In this document: piece by piece, positions 22,691 to 36,100 of the stretch
Layout of the letters: each line of letters begins with the position of its first letter
Numbering within the stretch: position 1 is the stretch's first letter
Source: Cristatella mucedo
Lineage: Eukaryota > Bryozoa > Phylactolaemata > Cristatellidae
Reading direction: 5' to 3'
NCBI GenBank assembly: GCA_009760855.2
Contig: WPIO01000114.1
Span: forward strand, 1,131,501 to 1,191,500
DNA length: 60,000 bases
Notes under the pieces: model-generated
Database searches by the model: none
What the model was told of the DNA's origin: nothing
The model's input: only the letters and a program-made list of their open reading frames with translations
Translations under genes and position numbers: made by a program

Positions 22691-23224
22691 ACTGGTTTTC
22701 TGTTAGCACGACTGAGTAGGCGGGCACTTACATTTACGGTCGATGGCCACTAAACAGCGCGGAGAAGCAGCTCCGATCGAATTCTTCAGACGCCCGTAGC
22801 TTGAATTATGTATTTATATGTATGCGGGTGGGCACACGTGTTCACGAAGTTGCTTTAGAAGAAAGTCTGTTTTGGCTTGAAACTAGAGCCTGGTAAAACG
22901 GCATTCCGGGCATCAGGCTTTCTCGCCATGATATGCTTGCTGTCATTGAGGAAGCCACCACTAACCAGTCGATCATGCTTCCTTTGCAGCAAATTAGGGC
23001 TCCATATCAAATGTATTATTGTTTTTTCTGAAGCCGCTGCATGCCTGAAACGACGTCTCTAGTCACTTGCTTTTTTTCTCGGAACACGACGCCTACATGG
23101 GTCGCTCCCAAGGGTAGGCACAGGTTACTTTCGTATCCGATGGTATTTAACCTATGAGTGTGTCTTTCGGTGAGAAGATGCAAAGAGCGTGGCGTTAAAA
23201 CCGAACAAGTTGCATATATTCATT

Positions 23225-23545
23225 TCCCTCCTTTTAATTAAGTTCGGCAAAGTGACCGAGTCATCTCCCAAGACAACTACTCTCCAACTGCCGACTATGG
23301 CACATCTTTTTCAGCGGTCCTGAACTGCTACTTCTATGCTACTCACCACCTCAACTGCTCTCCTGACTCTGCTATGCTTCCCACTTTCTCTTTGTTGCGT
23401 GAGACGAAGTCTTTTGGCTACCGAATGCGTACCGAAAGCCGCTTAGGCTGTGAGTGCGCTATACAAAACTCTCCTGCGTAACACCCACAAGGTCTTTATG
23501 ACTTTGTGGAGTTAATGACGGAGATACATTACACTACATTACGAA
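23225..23545 (+). repeat. Older LINE family, best 3' end
   Basis: It encodes NYSPTADYG, AVLNCYFYATHHLNCSPDSA and a TTGCGTGAGACGAAGTC stop region. Then come TATACAAAACTCTCCTGCGT, AACACCCACAAGG, TTTGTGGAGTTAATGACGG and a terminal ACATTACACTACATTAC. It is a reference for the other fragments of this family, and it lies just upstream of the copy C leader. Confidence 0.75.
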
Positions 23546-23590
23546 CAATCGGCCTTTACAACACTGTCATTATATTTTTGTTCTCGCTAG

Positions 23591-23610
23591 ACGAATGCTA
23601 GCGTCTGCAG
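23591..23610 (+). other. Candidate 5' untranslated exon end and donor, lipase C
   Basis: The string GCGTCTGCAG followed by GTAAA is conserved exactly at 53825-53839 upstream of copy D, although the surrounding sequence has diverged. A CAG/GTAAA donor at equal position in both paralogs suggests a leader exon. The exon start and transcription start cannot be placed. In copy C the frame leading into the next exon contains a stop, so this exon does not supply a start codon. Confidence 0.35.
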
Positions 23611-24131
23611 GTAAAGAGTGACATTTATTGAAACTGTCTAATAATGCACGTACTTAAATAAGCTGAATTCACTCCTACTGCTCACAAGCTATCGCTCTGA
23701 CTAATACGAGGCCAATTGGAAATGCCTTTTTTCTGGCAGTTGGACTAGGCAATTACGGCACAGCTCTTAATTATGGAGAAACTACTTTAGCTAAATAAAA
23801 CGTCACTATAGAAGCGATGACGATTGCACAGGAAGATAACACTAACCTGAAACAAATCTAACTTGGTTTTACCTGCAGCTCTCACCTAAAGAAAACTAAT
23901 TAAATGTATGTAACTAAGTTGACAACTCATTGATTATAGTCTATGTTCATTTAAACATGAAGCTCTCTTTTAACCATAAAAACAACTACTTTAGTATTTG
24001 CCAAAAATCTTGGTAAGATTGTGTGAATCTAGACAGGATTCTTGGTATCTAATCAAATTTTATGCTATTAGGACTCCTAGTTCGTATTTCTGAAATAAAG
24101 CAATAAGACCTTACATCTAATATTTTTCCAG

Positions 24132-24198
24132 GGTACGAGATCCATACCGAGTGAAACAGGCCTTTTAATTGGCTGTGTAATACTTTTTTCGAAGTTGG
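24132..24198 (+). CDS. Lipase C exon 1 (leader exon, no ATG seen)
   Basis: After a TATTTTTCCAG acceptor, 22 codons plus one base read GTRSIPSETGLLIGCVILFS, ending KLG, with donor G/GTAAGT. The leftover G joins GA of exon 2 to give Gly and continues into LILGGTVCY, producing a good hydrophobic signal sequence. It aligns with copy D 54933-54990, where ATG stands at the positions of ATA (24144) and ACA (24156) here. No in-frame ATG occurs before an upstream in-frame TAA, so the start codon is missing or supplied by splicing I could not find. Confidence 0.6.
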
Positions 24199-27100
24199 GT
24201 AAGTACAGCGTGTAATATTATCTTTTTTTCGATGCAGTTATGCCAAATTATGAATATTTGCTAAAGGAGCAGCATGCCAGCCCATAATTAAAATTAGCAG
24301 TACGAATTTGCTAAAAATCTCTGAAATAAGTTCGCTATAAATTGTGAGAAACAATTTTTACTCTTAATATTTGAACAAAATAGCGTCCGGACACACCCAG
24401 GCTAGTACCGACAAGCTAATTAGTATTAAGGGCCAATGCTCTCCAAAAATGTGTGTGCTAGCAATTCATTGTATAAGGTGACCTTTCATCTAAAGCCCAG
24501 TCGTCTTCACATTAGTGTCTACCTAATATTAACTAAATGATTTACAGTTTACTTAAAATAAGAATATCTACAATAGCCAGGCAGTTTCACTAATCAGTTA
24601 AATCGAGATTTTTTTTCCTACCAGTAGCCATGTGCATGTCTTTCAGCTTGTGCAACAAGATGCCAAAAGTTATTTACAATACTCTGCAATGAATTTTCTG
24701 CCAAACAAATTGCAACTTTGTGCCGCGACCAGAAAACTAATACTCTACCGTGTATTCAGGCTATCTATTGAACAGATAACTGGCTGCAGTGATTTGTAAC
24801 ACTACTTCCTGTCCTTGTCTCTTTCGATAAATACACTGTTTTACATGCCAATCTTTCCGCTGGTAATTAGTCAAACGAACTAGAAATAAAAGTTACAGCC
24901 TGCTTGGCATGACATATAACATGTATTAGCCGCATTTCCCTACACTTGTCTTGCAGTGTGACTGTCACCCTAAAGAAGAAGCTTGCACAGACTGTAGAGG
25001 CTTCTATCAGAATTACATGTCACTTCGCTTGTTTTCTAAAGCCTACATTTATTAATTCCGTTCCACTGCAGTGTAGTACTGTGGCTTGGACAGCTATGCA
25101 GTAGATCTCCATTTGTCTTCCATTGCACTGAGCTGAGAAACGTGTTGTTCACATTGCTTATAACTCTTTGCTGCTGCGAAAGTGAGGAGCTCTCGTTTGG
25201 CCACAGTCATTACCTTCAACGGCAAGTGTCATTTGAGTGTTAGTCAAATGCGAAACTTATTGTATCCTATTTCTCCAGCACTAATAAACATACTTTTTTA
25301 TTCGAACATGTTTACCTATGCGTTTGCAAGTGGATCTCAATATCGAGAGGTACTGCTAACTGAACGCCACGAGATTGTAATTACGATCGCTTTCGCCTGC
25401 TGCACTTAGCACAGTATCTCTACAATTGAGCATAATTAATACGATGAATGTTTCTAAAATTTGATAATCGATTTACTTTTAGTGAGTTCTAAATTGCTAG
25501 GATAAATGTATATTCTCTTAGGGCCCTATCTATCCGACCTGTTAATATCGTTAGCGTTATTATTTGTACACGCGTTACATTTATGCTTTGCATGCATCCA
25601 AGCTCTTGAAAAATCCAAAATAATAGCAGCTGACTCAAGACAAGTGAGTTCATCCGAATTTAGTTCTGGAATTCCAACAGTTGCACGAAACTTCATTCAA
25701 GAGATAAAGGTCTGGGTTACTTGATCCACTAGTTACTCTGAAACACCTTGTGCAAAACAAAAATTCATGTTTAAACGTTAGGTACGTCTTGCCTTTTGTA
25801 ACTCAAAGCTTGCTGGTCTACTAGCCTGTGCATTCAGGCACTTAAATATTTAATTGCAATACTAATTGAACAATGATAGAGTGTCCTCGTAAGATTAAAT
25901 CTCTTTCTAGGCACTTTAAATTTGGTACAAAAAACCCGATCTAATAGTTAGTGGTGGAATGCACAATAAACAACAATAATAGCATGGTTATGGGTGGCAT
26001 GCACAGGGTCAGCTTGTAAGTGTGGTTTGTGTCGTAATAGAACAACTTTTACGACTTTATCTATGAGCGAAGCTGTGCCAATCGCCTGAAATCAAAATCT
26101 TTCAAATCATAGTTTAAATAACCGTGGCAATGTGAGATTGCCAATATTTTGGCAATGTGAGATGGCAATGTTCATTTAAGAAGCCTATTAAACTTGTAGG
26201 TGAGCAATACACAAATCACTCCCCCAACTGCAGCTTCCTAATAGCTATAGCGAGAACCAGCAATTTAAAAATTGCTCTAAAGTAGCTGTGATTTATTCGT
26301 TTGCTAAACAATTATTCATTCAGTACTGCGATATGCTTAGCACATATTTCTGCCAGCCTTCACGACTATGGCACAATTAGATATTAAGCCTTGCGGAGTA
26401 ATATTAGATTTAATTTTGACTGGTATAAGATGAAACAACTGCAAGGGTAGCAAGTAACAACTGGAGTTTTCCCTTTTAGGACTTATTCTTGGTGGAACAG
26501 TATGCTATGGCGACGTCGGTTGCTTTGACAATTTTCCTCCTTTCTGGAATGCTGCTGGCCTACTCCCAAAGTCTCCGGATGCAGTAGGAACCACGTTTTC
26601 ATTGTTTACTAGAGGAACAACAGCCGTTTTTGGGGAGCTTCTTTCTTACTCTGACTCTAATGCCAACGCAGGGACTACATTCAATCCAAAACTTCCTGTC
26701 AAGATAATTGTTCACGGATTCAGTATCGGAAATGAGCCTTGGATGGAACAAATGAAAAACGCCTTTCTGCAAAAGGTAAGCGCGTATTTTTCTTCTTGCG
26801 GCAATCAATAGCAAAACAATCTGAGTTCTTCGGATTTTAAGGCTGTTACACCCTTCATTTGCATAGCTTGACTGCAACGTAATAACTACGATCTGGACAA
26901 AGGGGGCGGCTATGCTGGATTACTTGGCAGCAACCGCCAACACCCGCCTGGTTGGTAGGCAGATGGCTATGTTGATACAACAATGGCAGAAGATAGGCTT
27001 GAGCTTGGACAAAGTGCACATTCTCGGCTTGAGTCTCGGCTCTCACATAGCTGGCTACGCCGGAAGTGAACTATTCGGACAAGTTGGCAGAATAACTGGT

Positions 27101-30100
27101 AGGTGGCTGCTCTCCAGTGACGCTTCAAAGCTAATGCTTGTTCAAAGATCACATTTCAATTAGATACCAACATTTAACGCACGAACTTAGGAGCTATAAA
27201 GCTCCCATCGATCTTCGCTCCTTTGCAGCCAATTTGAAGCACATAGAAAGAGATTGAGCTCTGTGAGGGCGCTTTATCTTGTGTTTTATCATTATTATTA
27301 TTTCTATTATTATGGTAGCACCGACGTTGGCTGGATTTGTTATCATATTAGAAAAGTAATATCCCATGTCAAATGCATTGACTTACCGTTGATGCGGGAC
27401 ATAATCTCCAGCTAGAAAAAATAATTGTGAACACAATTAGATGCAGCCGATAATCTCAATTTTTTATTCATAAAAGTTACTTTCCATAAAGATAATTCGG
27501 TAAACATTTTCATGCAATTGCACTATTCCTTACGTTACCACCGTGCCTACCTCCACAGCAAAACTTCAGGTTTTCAGTGCTTTCTCTAACAATTGCTTAG
27601 TATTTTCCTTTACATTCATTAATTTACCTATTAATTTAGTAAAGTGAGGTCAGTTAAGAAGCAACGACCGCGCTCTAATAGCATGCTAGTTTTGAGTACC
27701 TCCTTGTGTTCTAACGGGAATGTAATTGATCCCTAATAATCTCTGTGACCACATAATAGTTTATACACGCCTCTGAAATAACCAAAGCTGCCTTTCCGAG
27801 ATCTTCTGGCGTCTGCAGGTCGCACTTCCATATATTCTCTGGCACTCTGCCACTGGCAGACATTTTGTCACTAGCTATGAAAATCACGTGCATGCTATGA
27901 ACAGATTTTAGACGCTTCTGACAGGAGTGATGGTATTTTTAAGAATAATACTTATTTCAATGAGGCCTATCTGGAAAGAACTTCTGAACCCACTGACATT
28001 GGCTAGAATCCCCAGGCTACTCTAATGAGGGGCAGCGATTCCTAAGGTAAGATCTAAATAAGACTGCGAAAAGGTCCTAAAAAATTTGCAAGTGGAGCTT
28101 CAGGTCATCGCTGAATTTTTGCAACTTCAGTTTCTTTTAGACGGCTCAGGGTTTACTCTTGTAAAGGGTTTAATTATCAACTTGAAAACGATTTTTATGT
28201 ACAGATGCAGTAAAATTACCTCGATCGGCCCCTTTCAAATTAGTTTCAGCTTCAAAGCTTCATTACGAGGATACCAAATAGAATTAGAATGAATCATAAG
28301 TATTTATGGACATGCTCCATTTTTAAATGCTGAAATTGAAGAATCTTCTTTCATTAAAAATTGGTAATGAATTAGCTAGAAATTCACGCTATTTGTTTTT
28401 TTGGCTGAAATTGATATGCAAGATCAGCACAAAAATCCACTCTTTCAAATATTCATGATGACGCTTGATCTCTATCTCTAATAATAATAATAATAATACA
28501 CTTGATAAAAGACCCTCGAATAACTTAATCTTTTTCTAGGTCAATTAAATTTGCAGCAAATGAAACACGATCGAATAGTTAGAGATATCAGGCTCAATTA
28601 ACAACAAGAATAGCATGGTTAGGGGTGACATGCACAGCGTCAATATGCAAGTATGGTTAGTGGCACCATGCACAGTGCTAGCATGCATAAGCCCATTAAG
28701 GAAGAATTATAAGTACTCTAAACATAAGTACATAATATAATATAAGTACTATAAGTACTCTATAAGTACACTAAATGCTGTAATGAATAGGTGCGTTTTT
28801 ATTCTCCTTTAAAATGAGTTTAGGTCAGGATGTGTATTGATGCACTTCGAAATTAAGCTCCAGGCTTTGGGAGCATACAAACTAAAAGCGCGATCTGCAA
28901 AGAATTTTCGGTTTGTTCGAGTTATCGGTAAACTGATTCCGAAAAGTGGAGCGCACAATTCTTAGCCTAGAGTGCACGATGCTTAGCCTGGTGGGAGAGC
29001 AGATCTGATAGGTAGGCTAGAGCCAAAGAATGAAGGGAACTAAAAGTGAGTGACAAAACCTTGACATCGATGGGTGGTTTATCTTATTAAAAGTTCAAAT
29101 TATATCAAAAATACTTAAATTTCAGTTTTTCAGTCACACAAATTTAATTCTCAATAGCGGCCACTTTTTTAACTACTCCCAGACTAAAATAGTGTCCAAG
29201 TGATCACAGTGGTGACTTAGCAAATATCTGAGTATAGTACACAGCGTTTAGTTATGTAACTTGCAATTCACCTCTATGTACGAATTATTGAAGGGATGAT
29301 GGGCTATATCGCTAGATTGTAATCCTAGCAGGGCTGCATTTCCTCATCGCCCTGCTCTTCTTCTACATCTCCATTGCATCTGTATGTATTAAATCTTATC
29401 TTTACCTGCTTCTCATGATTCAAAAAGTGCTTGTCCCCTAATTCCTATAACAAAGATTTTCTTTAGGAGTTGCATTGACCAGTTGAGGTAAAGTTTTACA
29501 AATACAATATCAGCAATGTCTCTTTCCAACTTAAAACCCTAATTGTACAGCCCCAATTTCTTTACCGACTCCGCGTCATGAGAATGTAAGTTGTAGTCGT
29601 TTTTCTCCCTGACGTCGGTTTAATTGAAGATATCTGAACGAGTTGTAGATAAGCAATTCAACAGTTCTACCAACTCGTCAGATCTTTCTTGTGCAATATA
29701 ATTAGGATTTAAGTTCAGAATGCTATTTAAACTGAATAACTGGGATTTAGAATGTCCCGAAGAAAAGGTTTGATTTGGATGGGGCCTCTCTATTTGTACG
29801 TCACGATCAATCTACTTAGCGTTCGATACGACTGAGAGGCATTTAAGCTACTCCTTTTTACGTTTGCAGGTATTCCCAACACAGCTCTGAACTGAAATAG
29901 GTCCTAACTGAGTGAAATATGTCAGAATTTAGATGTGAGTGACTGGAGGAATTTCCGTCTTCGAATGAGAGCCACTGTAGCATGAGGTTGCTCCTAGTTT
30001 GGTCTACGGCACTCTTCTATTTGCTGCATATGGCATTATTTGAGGTGACGTCATCCCCAAGTTCATTGCCGGCTCCGATTTTTGTGCCGATTACATCCTG

Positions 30101-33100
30101 CTATCCCTACTTTCAGGTCCTGCTAACCCGTGATCTTCATCAGACCCACTTAATTTCCTTCCTCCTGGCTGAGACGGAGTTGGCGTTTAGATGGCAAACT
30201 TACTAAATGTAAACAGTAATGTGTCCAATAAAAACGTTTTTGGCAAAGTTAGTGCCAGGCACGTAACATTTGAGTGGGCCTGTTGTTATTCAGGAAAAAG
30301 TCGCGAAAATAAGAATTCACTTTGATGGAATTATGCTGCTAGCTATATCTACATGTTGGCCGTGTGCATGGCACATCTGACAACTAATGCATCAGCATGG
30401 CATCGCTAAGGCTACCACTAATTATTTTGTTAATTTTGTTTACTGCGTCTGTTAAATATATGAAAAATGTTCAGTTTTGCTGGGGTACTATGTAATGCAA
30501 TCTATCTCAGTCTGTAACTCCACAAAGCCACAAACACTATGTGAGCGTTACGCAGGAGAGGTGTTTATAGCACACTCACAGCTTGAGCGGCTTACGATAC
30601 GCATTCTGTAGCGGACAGACTTCATCTAACGCAACGAATAGAAAGTGTGAAGCATATCAGAGTCAGAAGAGCAGTTGAGGTAGTGAGTAGCATGGAAGTA
30701 ACTGATCAGGACCGCTAAAAAGGATGAGCCATAGTCGGCAGCAGGAGAGTAGTTGTCGATGCGTAAAAAGTTTGGAAGCGATTTCCACAGTCTAGGACCT
30801 GCAGAGCTAAAGCTTCTATTGCCAACGGTCTTTAAGCGTAGGAATTGAACAGCTAATTTATTTTTATGAAAGACATGAGGACGTAAACAGGCGGGAACTG
30901 GTGCATTATTTCAGCTAGTATATTAGTATTTAACAAGTGCATAATAGCCTAAAAAGTTCACGTTTTGTGATATAGCATTTAGATCACCTCAGTAAACTAC
31001 ATTCCGTGAATCTTGACTAGTGCCCTTAATTTTCTGCAGCTAGTAAAAAGCTCAGCTATTCCTACTCTAGTTTCAACGGCATAGGTTCCATTTCAAAATT
31101 GTTCTGTCTGAGCTTCACCTGCTCTCTCTCCTTGACTTTGAATACATTGTTGATCCCCCAATACAGTTGATAGGTGACTTCACTTGCTTTTACCTGCCTC
31201 CTTATCAAATCTCCCAGCACCGGAAGTATGTCCTAGTGTCAGCCTCTCTGTTGCAATATAGTCATCAAGCCGTGCCTCGTACTTCATTGCAATATTATGG
31301 GATTTGATCCTTCAGCTCCCGTATTCGTGTAATAACTTGAACTCACTTCCGGTTAGAGTTGCTACCCGAAAAATTCGAGTAATTGAAGGTTCAACCAAAT
31401 GAAAATACGTCCAGCTAGTTTTCTTTATTCCATTAAAATTATAAACAGAAGCCTCACAGGCAAGGCAGCTGCTCAACTTTTGAATGAGGTTTCTATGCAA
31501 ATCTTTCACAATAGGCAATCCGCCTTTAAAACGGCCGAGCAAGTTATCCAGCCAGACTATTAGTCTAGTAATAAGTGCTCGCTATTATGCGATTGTACAA
31601 GAGTCAATGGCCGAGGCCTCAAAAAATCAATCCCTTTCTATATCACACTTGGAATGTGCTGCAGGGGAAGCATGATTGAATTATTAGTGGTATGATGCTC
31701 AATGCCAACAAAAATAAAATGGTTAGAGGTAACATACAAAGGGTCAGCCTGCACATATCGTTACTTGCAGTATGCACAGCGTCAGCACGTATACGTACAC
31801 AAAGGGCGAATTTCATAGACCCAATCAATGCTAAGATTAATAGTTGCGTGTATAGCTTCGTTTTTAATTTCGTCAAGTCAGGGAATGTCGTGACGCCACT
31901 TGGAACCGAGTACCAGGCTTTGGGAGCATACGAACTAAGGGCTGGGTGTCCAACTAATTTGAGGTTCGTACCAGATGTAGCTAAACTATCAGATTAAGTA
32001 AAGTTAGTGGTACAACACCTATCCTGGTGGAGGAGTACATGTGACAGGTTGGCTGGAGCCAAAGAGTGACGTGACTTTTAAACTGAGTGAAACAATCTTG
32101 AACCCAGTGCAGGTCGGTGAGAAGTAATGAGATATGGCAGCTGCGACGCTCATTATTACAGTCGCGAAGTACCGCTCCTGTACTAGAGGCTCCTCCACCG
32201 ACTCCAACCGTTACCTGCCCGTAGGCCACAATAACGGGGACTCGCTTGGCTTCCGGGAAAGTCTTCTTCCTTCCATGAAATAGCATTTCACAGCAACGGT
32301 CACCGCACGGGCGGGCGTACGGGAACGCTTCCAGAGTCCTCCTGCCGAGTCTCAAGCCTTCTCATCTTTTCATGCGATGGCCGACGGTTGGTCGAATGGG
32401 GAGATATAGGTGTGCATTCCGCTTCGTGCGCGTCGAAGGCTCGAACCCACAGAGGCACGCGTGCACTTCACGGGGATCTTGCTGTCTGGCTCTGCTAATT
32501 TTGTGCACTGAACTCACAGCCTCTCGGGCTGCAGCTCGCAGCTGCATCATTCCTGTCAAGTCACGACCGCGAGTTGACACTTAGCTGCTGTAGCTTTTCC
32601 GCACTAAATACTTTGGGGCAATTGGTCACCTCCACCTGGCCTTCGTGAGGTCAATTAGCGTGCGAAACATTCACTGTAGGGGTTCTTTCTAGCTGGAAAC
32701 TCGATTGATTCGAAGCTATGCTTTACCATTGCTTTATCTCTCTCTGCCTCTCCACTTTTATTGCTCATCATTGCTGCAAAAGTAGTGTGCGAATTCTACA
32801 GCCAAACAGAGCTAGGCCGCAAAGACTGCTCCCTTAGTCAGTGTCAACTGACTCGCGACGGTCGACGTCGACGACTAAAAGTTGTATGTGCTTGTTGGTG
32901 CAGCACGTACAGTAGCTGAAAACGACTGCTGCAATGAGAACCGATACCTTAATGCAACAACCGTCCGTATTGGAGAGAGAAAAGCAAGAGAGAGTTACAG
33001 ACTTAATATTGGCAACGACAGAAACTAGAGGCTCAGTGACCTAGAGGTCAGCCCAGATCGGACTCCAAAGACACAACTCCTGAAGCACAATTGCAAGCCT

Positions 33101-36100
33101 TTTACATGGCATTTGATTTTACTCAGCGTTTGCAATAGAATAATAAAAGATCCACTTGTGGCCCTTATAATTCAGGACTCTCGATTAATTCATGTCAGTC
33201 ACACGCAAGCTGATTTAGCCTGCCGCCGTTTGAATTTCGAAGTTTCTTATTGGCCTGCACTGTTATAGTAACGCCTATTTTAGCTTACCACACTGTATTG
33301 TCAACATGCATATTTTCTGTCTATAATCCTTGTGGTCGATTGTTGGACTCAAAATGTTTCCAGAGTACAGACGTGCTGCATATTGTTAAGCACTAAAAGC
33401 ACTAGCATAAAATACTACCTTGAGATGCCAAACAAATACCCATAATTGAATGAAGGTTTGCGTATGATTCCTGCTCAAATATTGGAGCGTAACTGCAACT
33501 GCTTACCAATCATATGAGACTAAAAGTTATCGCACCAGCAGCATAACCACATACCTTATCACGGTGTGTAGCCATTATTCACTCCCTTTTATGAACCTAT
33601 TTCGTAAGCCAATTCATCTTGGAATACCTACAGGAACGAAGTTATAATAGAGAAGGACTATGAAAAGCATTTCTTCATTTGTTTGTCTTTTCTGTGGATA
33701 GTACCTATTTCGCTTTCTGCTACTCTAACAAGTACACAATTGTATTGCGTATGAATTATTGCACCCTCGCGGTACTGCATGAAACCCTGGACAGAAACGG
33801 CCACTTTAGGGGCTAATTCGGACTGAAAATCAAATATTTGATTAGAGCGCTTTTCAAAAGACCTACCTGAGAGAAATAAATGAAAATTCTGAGGACCTCC
33901 ACCTAATATAAAAACTTTTTATCTCAAGAACGTATGACCCTAATTCACACTTAAAGCAACATGTCTACAAATAACAAAGTTGACTGATCTCTGCTTTATT
34001 TCTAACTTGTATCGTAACATTTCGTATCTTGGTAGATCACGATACATGCGTGATGCTCGTTGAGGAGTATGCTTGTGAATTTTGTAAAGCTTCGTTGCCA
34101 GTGCAGGTTTGTGCCTTGTACAGTCTTTATCTCGGCCACACCTGGTACCATGGTAAAATTTGAAGGGTGATTTCAGCCCTACTTTTCATCAGGTTGTTAA
34201 TATTTCTGATTTATACGGGACAGTTTTATCTGTACATGCTCATGATTTTCGAAAATAAACTGTCGGAACGTTTGACGACATGTAATCGCTATAAGGAAAG
34301 ATGCTGGAACTGATACAGATCTTTACTCGAACTCCTTCCAGATGCGAGTGACATAAATGATGTATTGGTCATACTGTTTATAAAGTATGATACCAATCAC
34401 CATTTGATCATGTTTCCTTGGCTGCGAATGTAAAGCACCTAGAAAGAGATTGATATCCGAGAGCGCTTTGTTATGTGTAGTATAATTATTATTACTAATA
34501 CTGTTGAAAAGCTCTCATCTGCCTTTTTACATAATATAGCCAGACTTTTGTTCTTGTTAAACAAACTCAGAATTGTAATTGCCATAATTTTAGGCAAATC
34601 TTACCCTAGACGCAAGACAATGATGTTGTCTGCATAATAATGCTCTGTAGCGGGTGTAAATATAATTAAGTTATCTCACATCAATCGCGATTTTGTCATG
34701 TTTCAAATTTTTAATAATGTAACCGGAACAATGCTGAGTAAAATTTGTATCTTGTAGTGATAAAGGCATGCGTGGGCATTGCCTACGTAGGAGAAACCTC
34801 CAAATACACTTCCGTAATAAGCACACGGGCACCAAAATGTCAACATTCTTTCAGGTCTTGATCCTGCAGGACCACTTTTTGAAGGACTGGATCCAAGAAT
34901 ACGTCTTGACCCGGGAGATGGAAGATTTGTAGATGTTATTCATACGAACGGAGTTCCTCTTATATTAGGAGGTTTTGGCATCACAACTTCGGTCGGACAT
35001 GTCGATTTCTATCCGAATGGTGGCAAGTTCCAGCCGGGTTGCGCGCCTGTCGTCATTGCACTTCTACAAAGTTCTTTGCTTTTCGACATCGAAGGTATAA
35101 TAATTGTAACTGCGAGTTCTGTTAGGGAAATTTCTTTAAAAGGAAATACTAGCTACTAGTAAGATAGTCCTGTACTACTACCATGTTTTCCTTAAAAAAG
35201 AAAAACTACGGGGCTGATGGTACTCATCTATAAATGTCGTTAAACTGTCCGAATCTGCTGCTTCGACTGCGAAATTGGGTACTTACCTTGCTAACATTCG
35301 ATCCCTGAAGGCGGCCAATTTACTAAAAGTTAACGGCGTTAAGTTGGAACTGCTGCTCGTTGCAAAACCCAAGAGTTTGGCCAGCCTTGACAAATGCATT
35401 TCTATAAGATGACGCCATTGTGCGACAGTGACCACTTGGTTGGAGTTTAGGTTTGTTCTTTGACAAATGCTTTAATTTTAAAAGTGCTCCTACAATAAAT
35501 ACCTCCATGTTAGCCGTCACTTCCGATCGATATACAAGTTTAGATACTGTCTACCCCGATGGCTTGAAAAATGTATGACGAACTTTCTCAGTTTTTTTTT
35601 TCGTTAGATTAATTCAATAAAATTTCGGCTTCGCGATCGAAAAAGCCTCTACGCCACTGCAGCTGGTTGTGAATAAGGCTGAAAGGCAATTTAAAATATC
35701 AGAGCCCTTAGCCTGTGCCTCCTTTGTGAAAAAGTTTCAATAATATTAAGAACAATAAAGTAATAAAAATAATACGTTTGTAGACTGCCTTCCGAGAACT
35801 TAATCGAGTTCTAGGAACTTTACATTTGCTGCAAAGGAAGCACGAAGCTTCCGGTTGATTAATGAATGCATTGTAAAGCTCTCACGCCGATCTACAAGGC
35901 CTATCACGATTAGCTCCTTCATAACTGTGAACCGTTGCACCAGTTTCAGCCTCATTGCGCCCTTAGGTCCTCGACAGAAACTAAATTAGTTTTTCCTTTC
36001 CTTGGCTTACATACCGTTGGCTACTAAAGCTTGTGCTCTCTAGACTGTGGAACTCACTTCTCACTTTTACAAACCATCCCTTTGCGACGGAATCTACTCT

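Larger units (their letters stand above)
23590..25410 (+). repeat. Copy C 5' region, paralogous to copy D 5' region
   Basis: Collinear similarity with 53800-56210 at many points: GCGTCTGCAGGTAAA; AGCTATCGCT; the leader exon and GGGTAAGTAC donor; TGTAACACTACTTCCTGTCC against TGTAACTAGATTTCACGTCC; ACTAATAAACATACTTTTTT against ACCAATAAACATACCTTTTT; ATATCGAGAGGTACTGC against ATACCAAGAGGTCCTGC. It shows that C and D are products of one duplication that included leader and first intron. Confidence 0.75.

Noticed and set aside
25506-25724. Open frame with a strongly hydrophobic start in lipase intron 1, considered as the signal-peptide exon
   Set aside because: Its good donors (for example CAA/GTGAGT) end in phase 0, while exon 2 at 26480 needs phase 1. 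There is no counterpart in copy D. The exon at 24132-24198 fits phase, position and paralogy.
29982-30206. 74-codon open frame with signal-like start
   Set aside because: It lies inside lipase intron 3 with no homologous copy, domain or splice evidence.
32440-32540. True tRNA gene at the A/B box-like motifs
   Set aside because: Acceptor and T-arm stems do not pair, so at most a tRNA-derived relic.
32362-32584. Paired open frames on both strands
   Set aside because: Both are produced by GC-rich composition. No family features.
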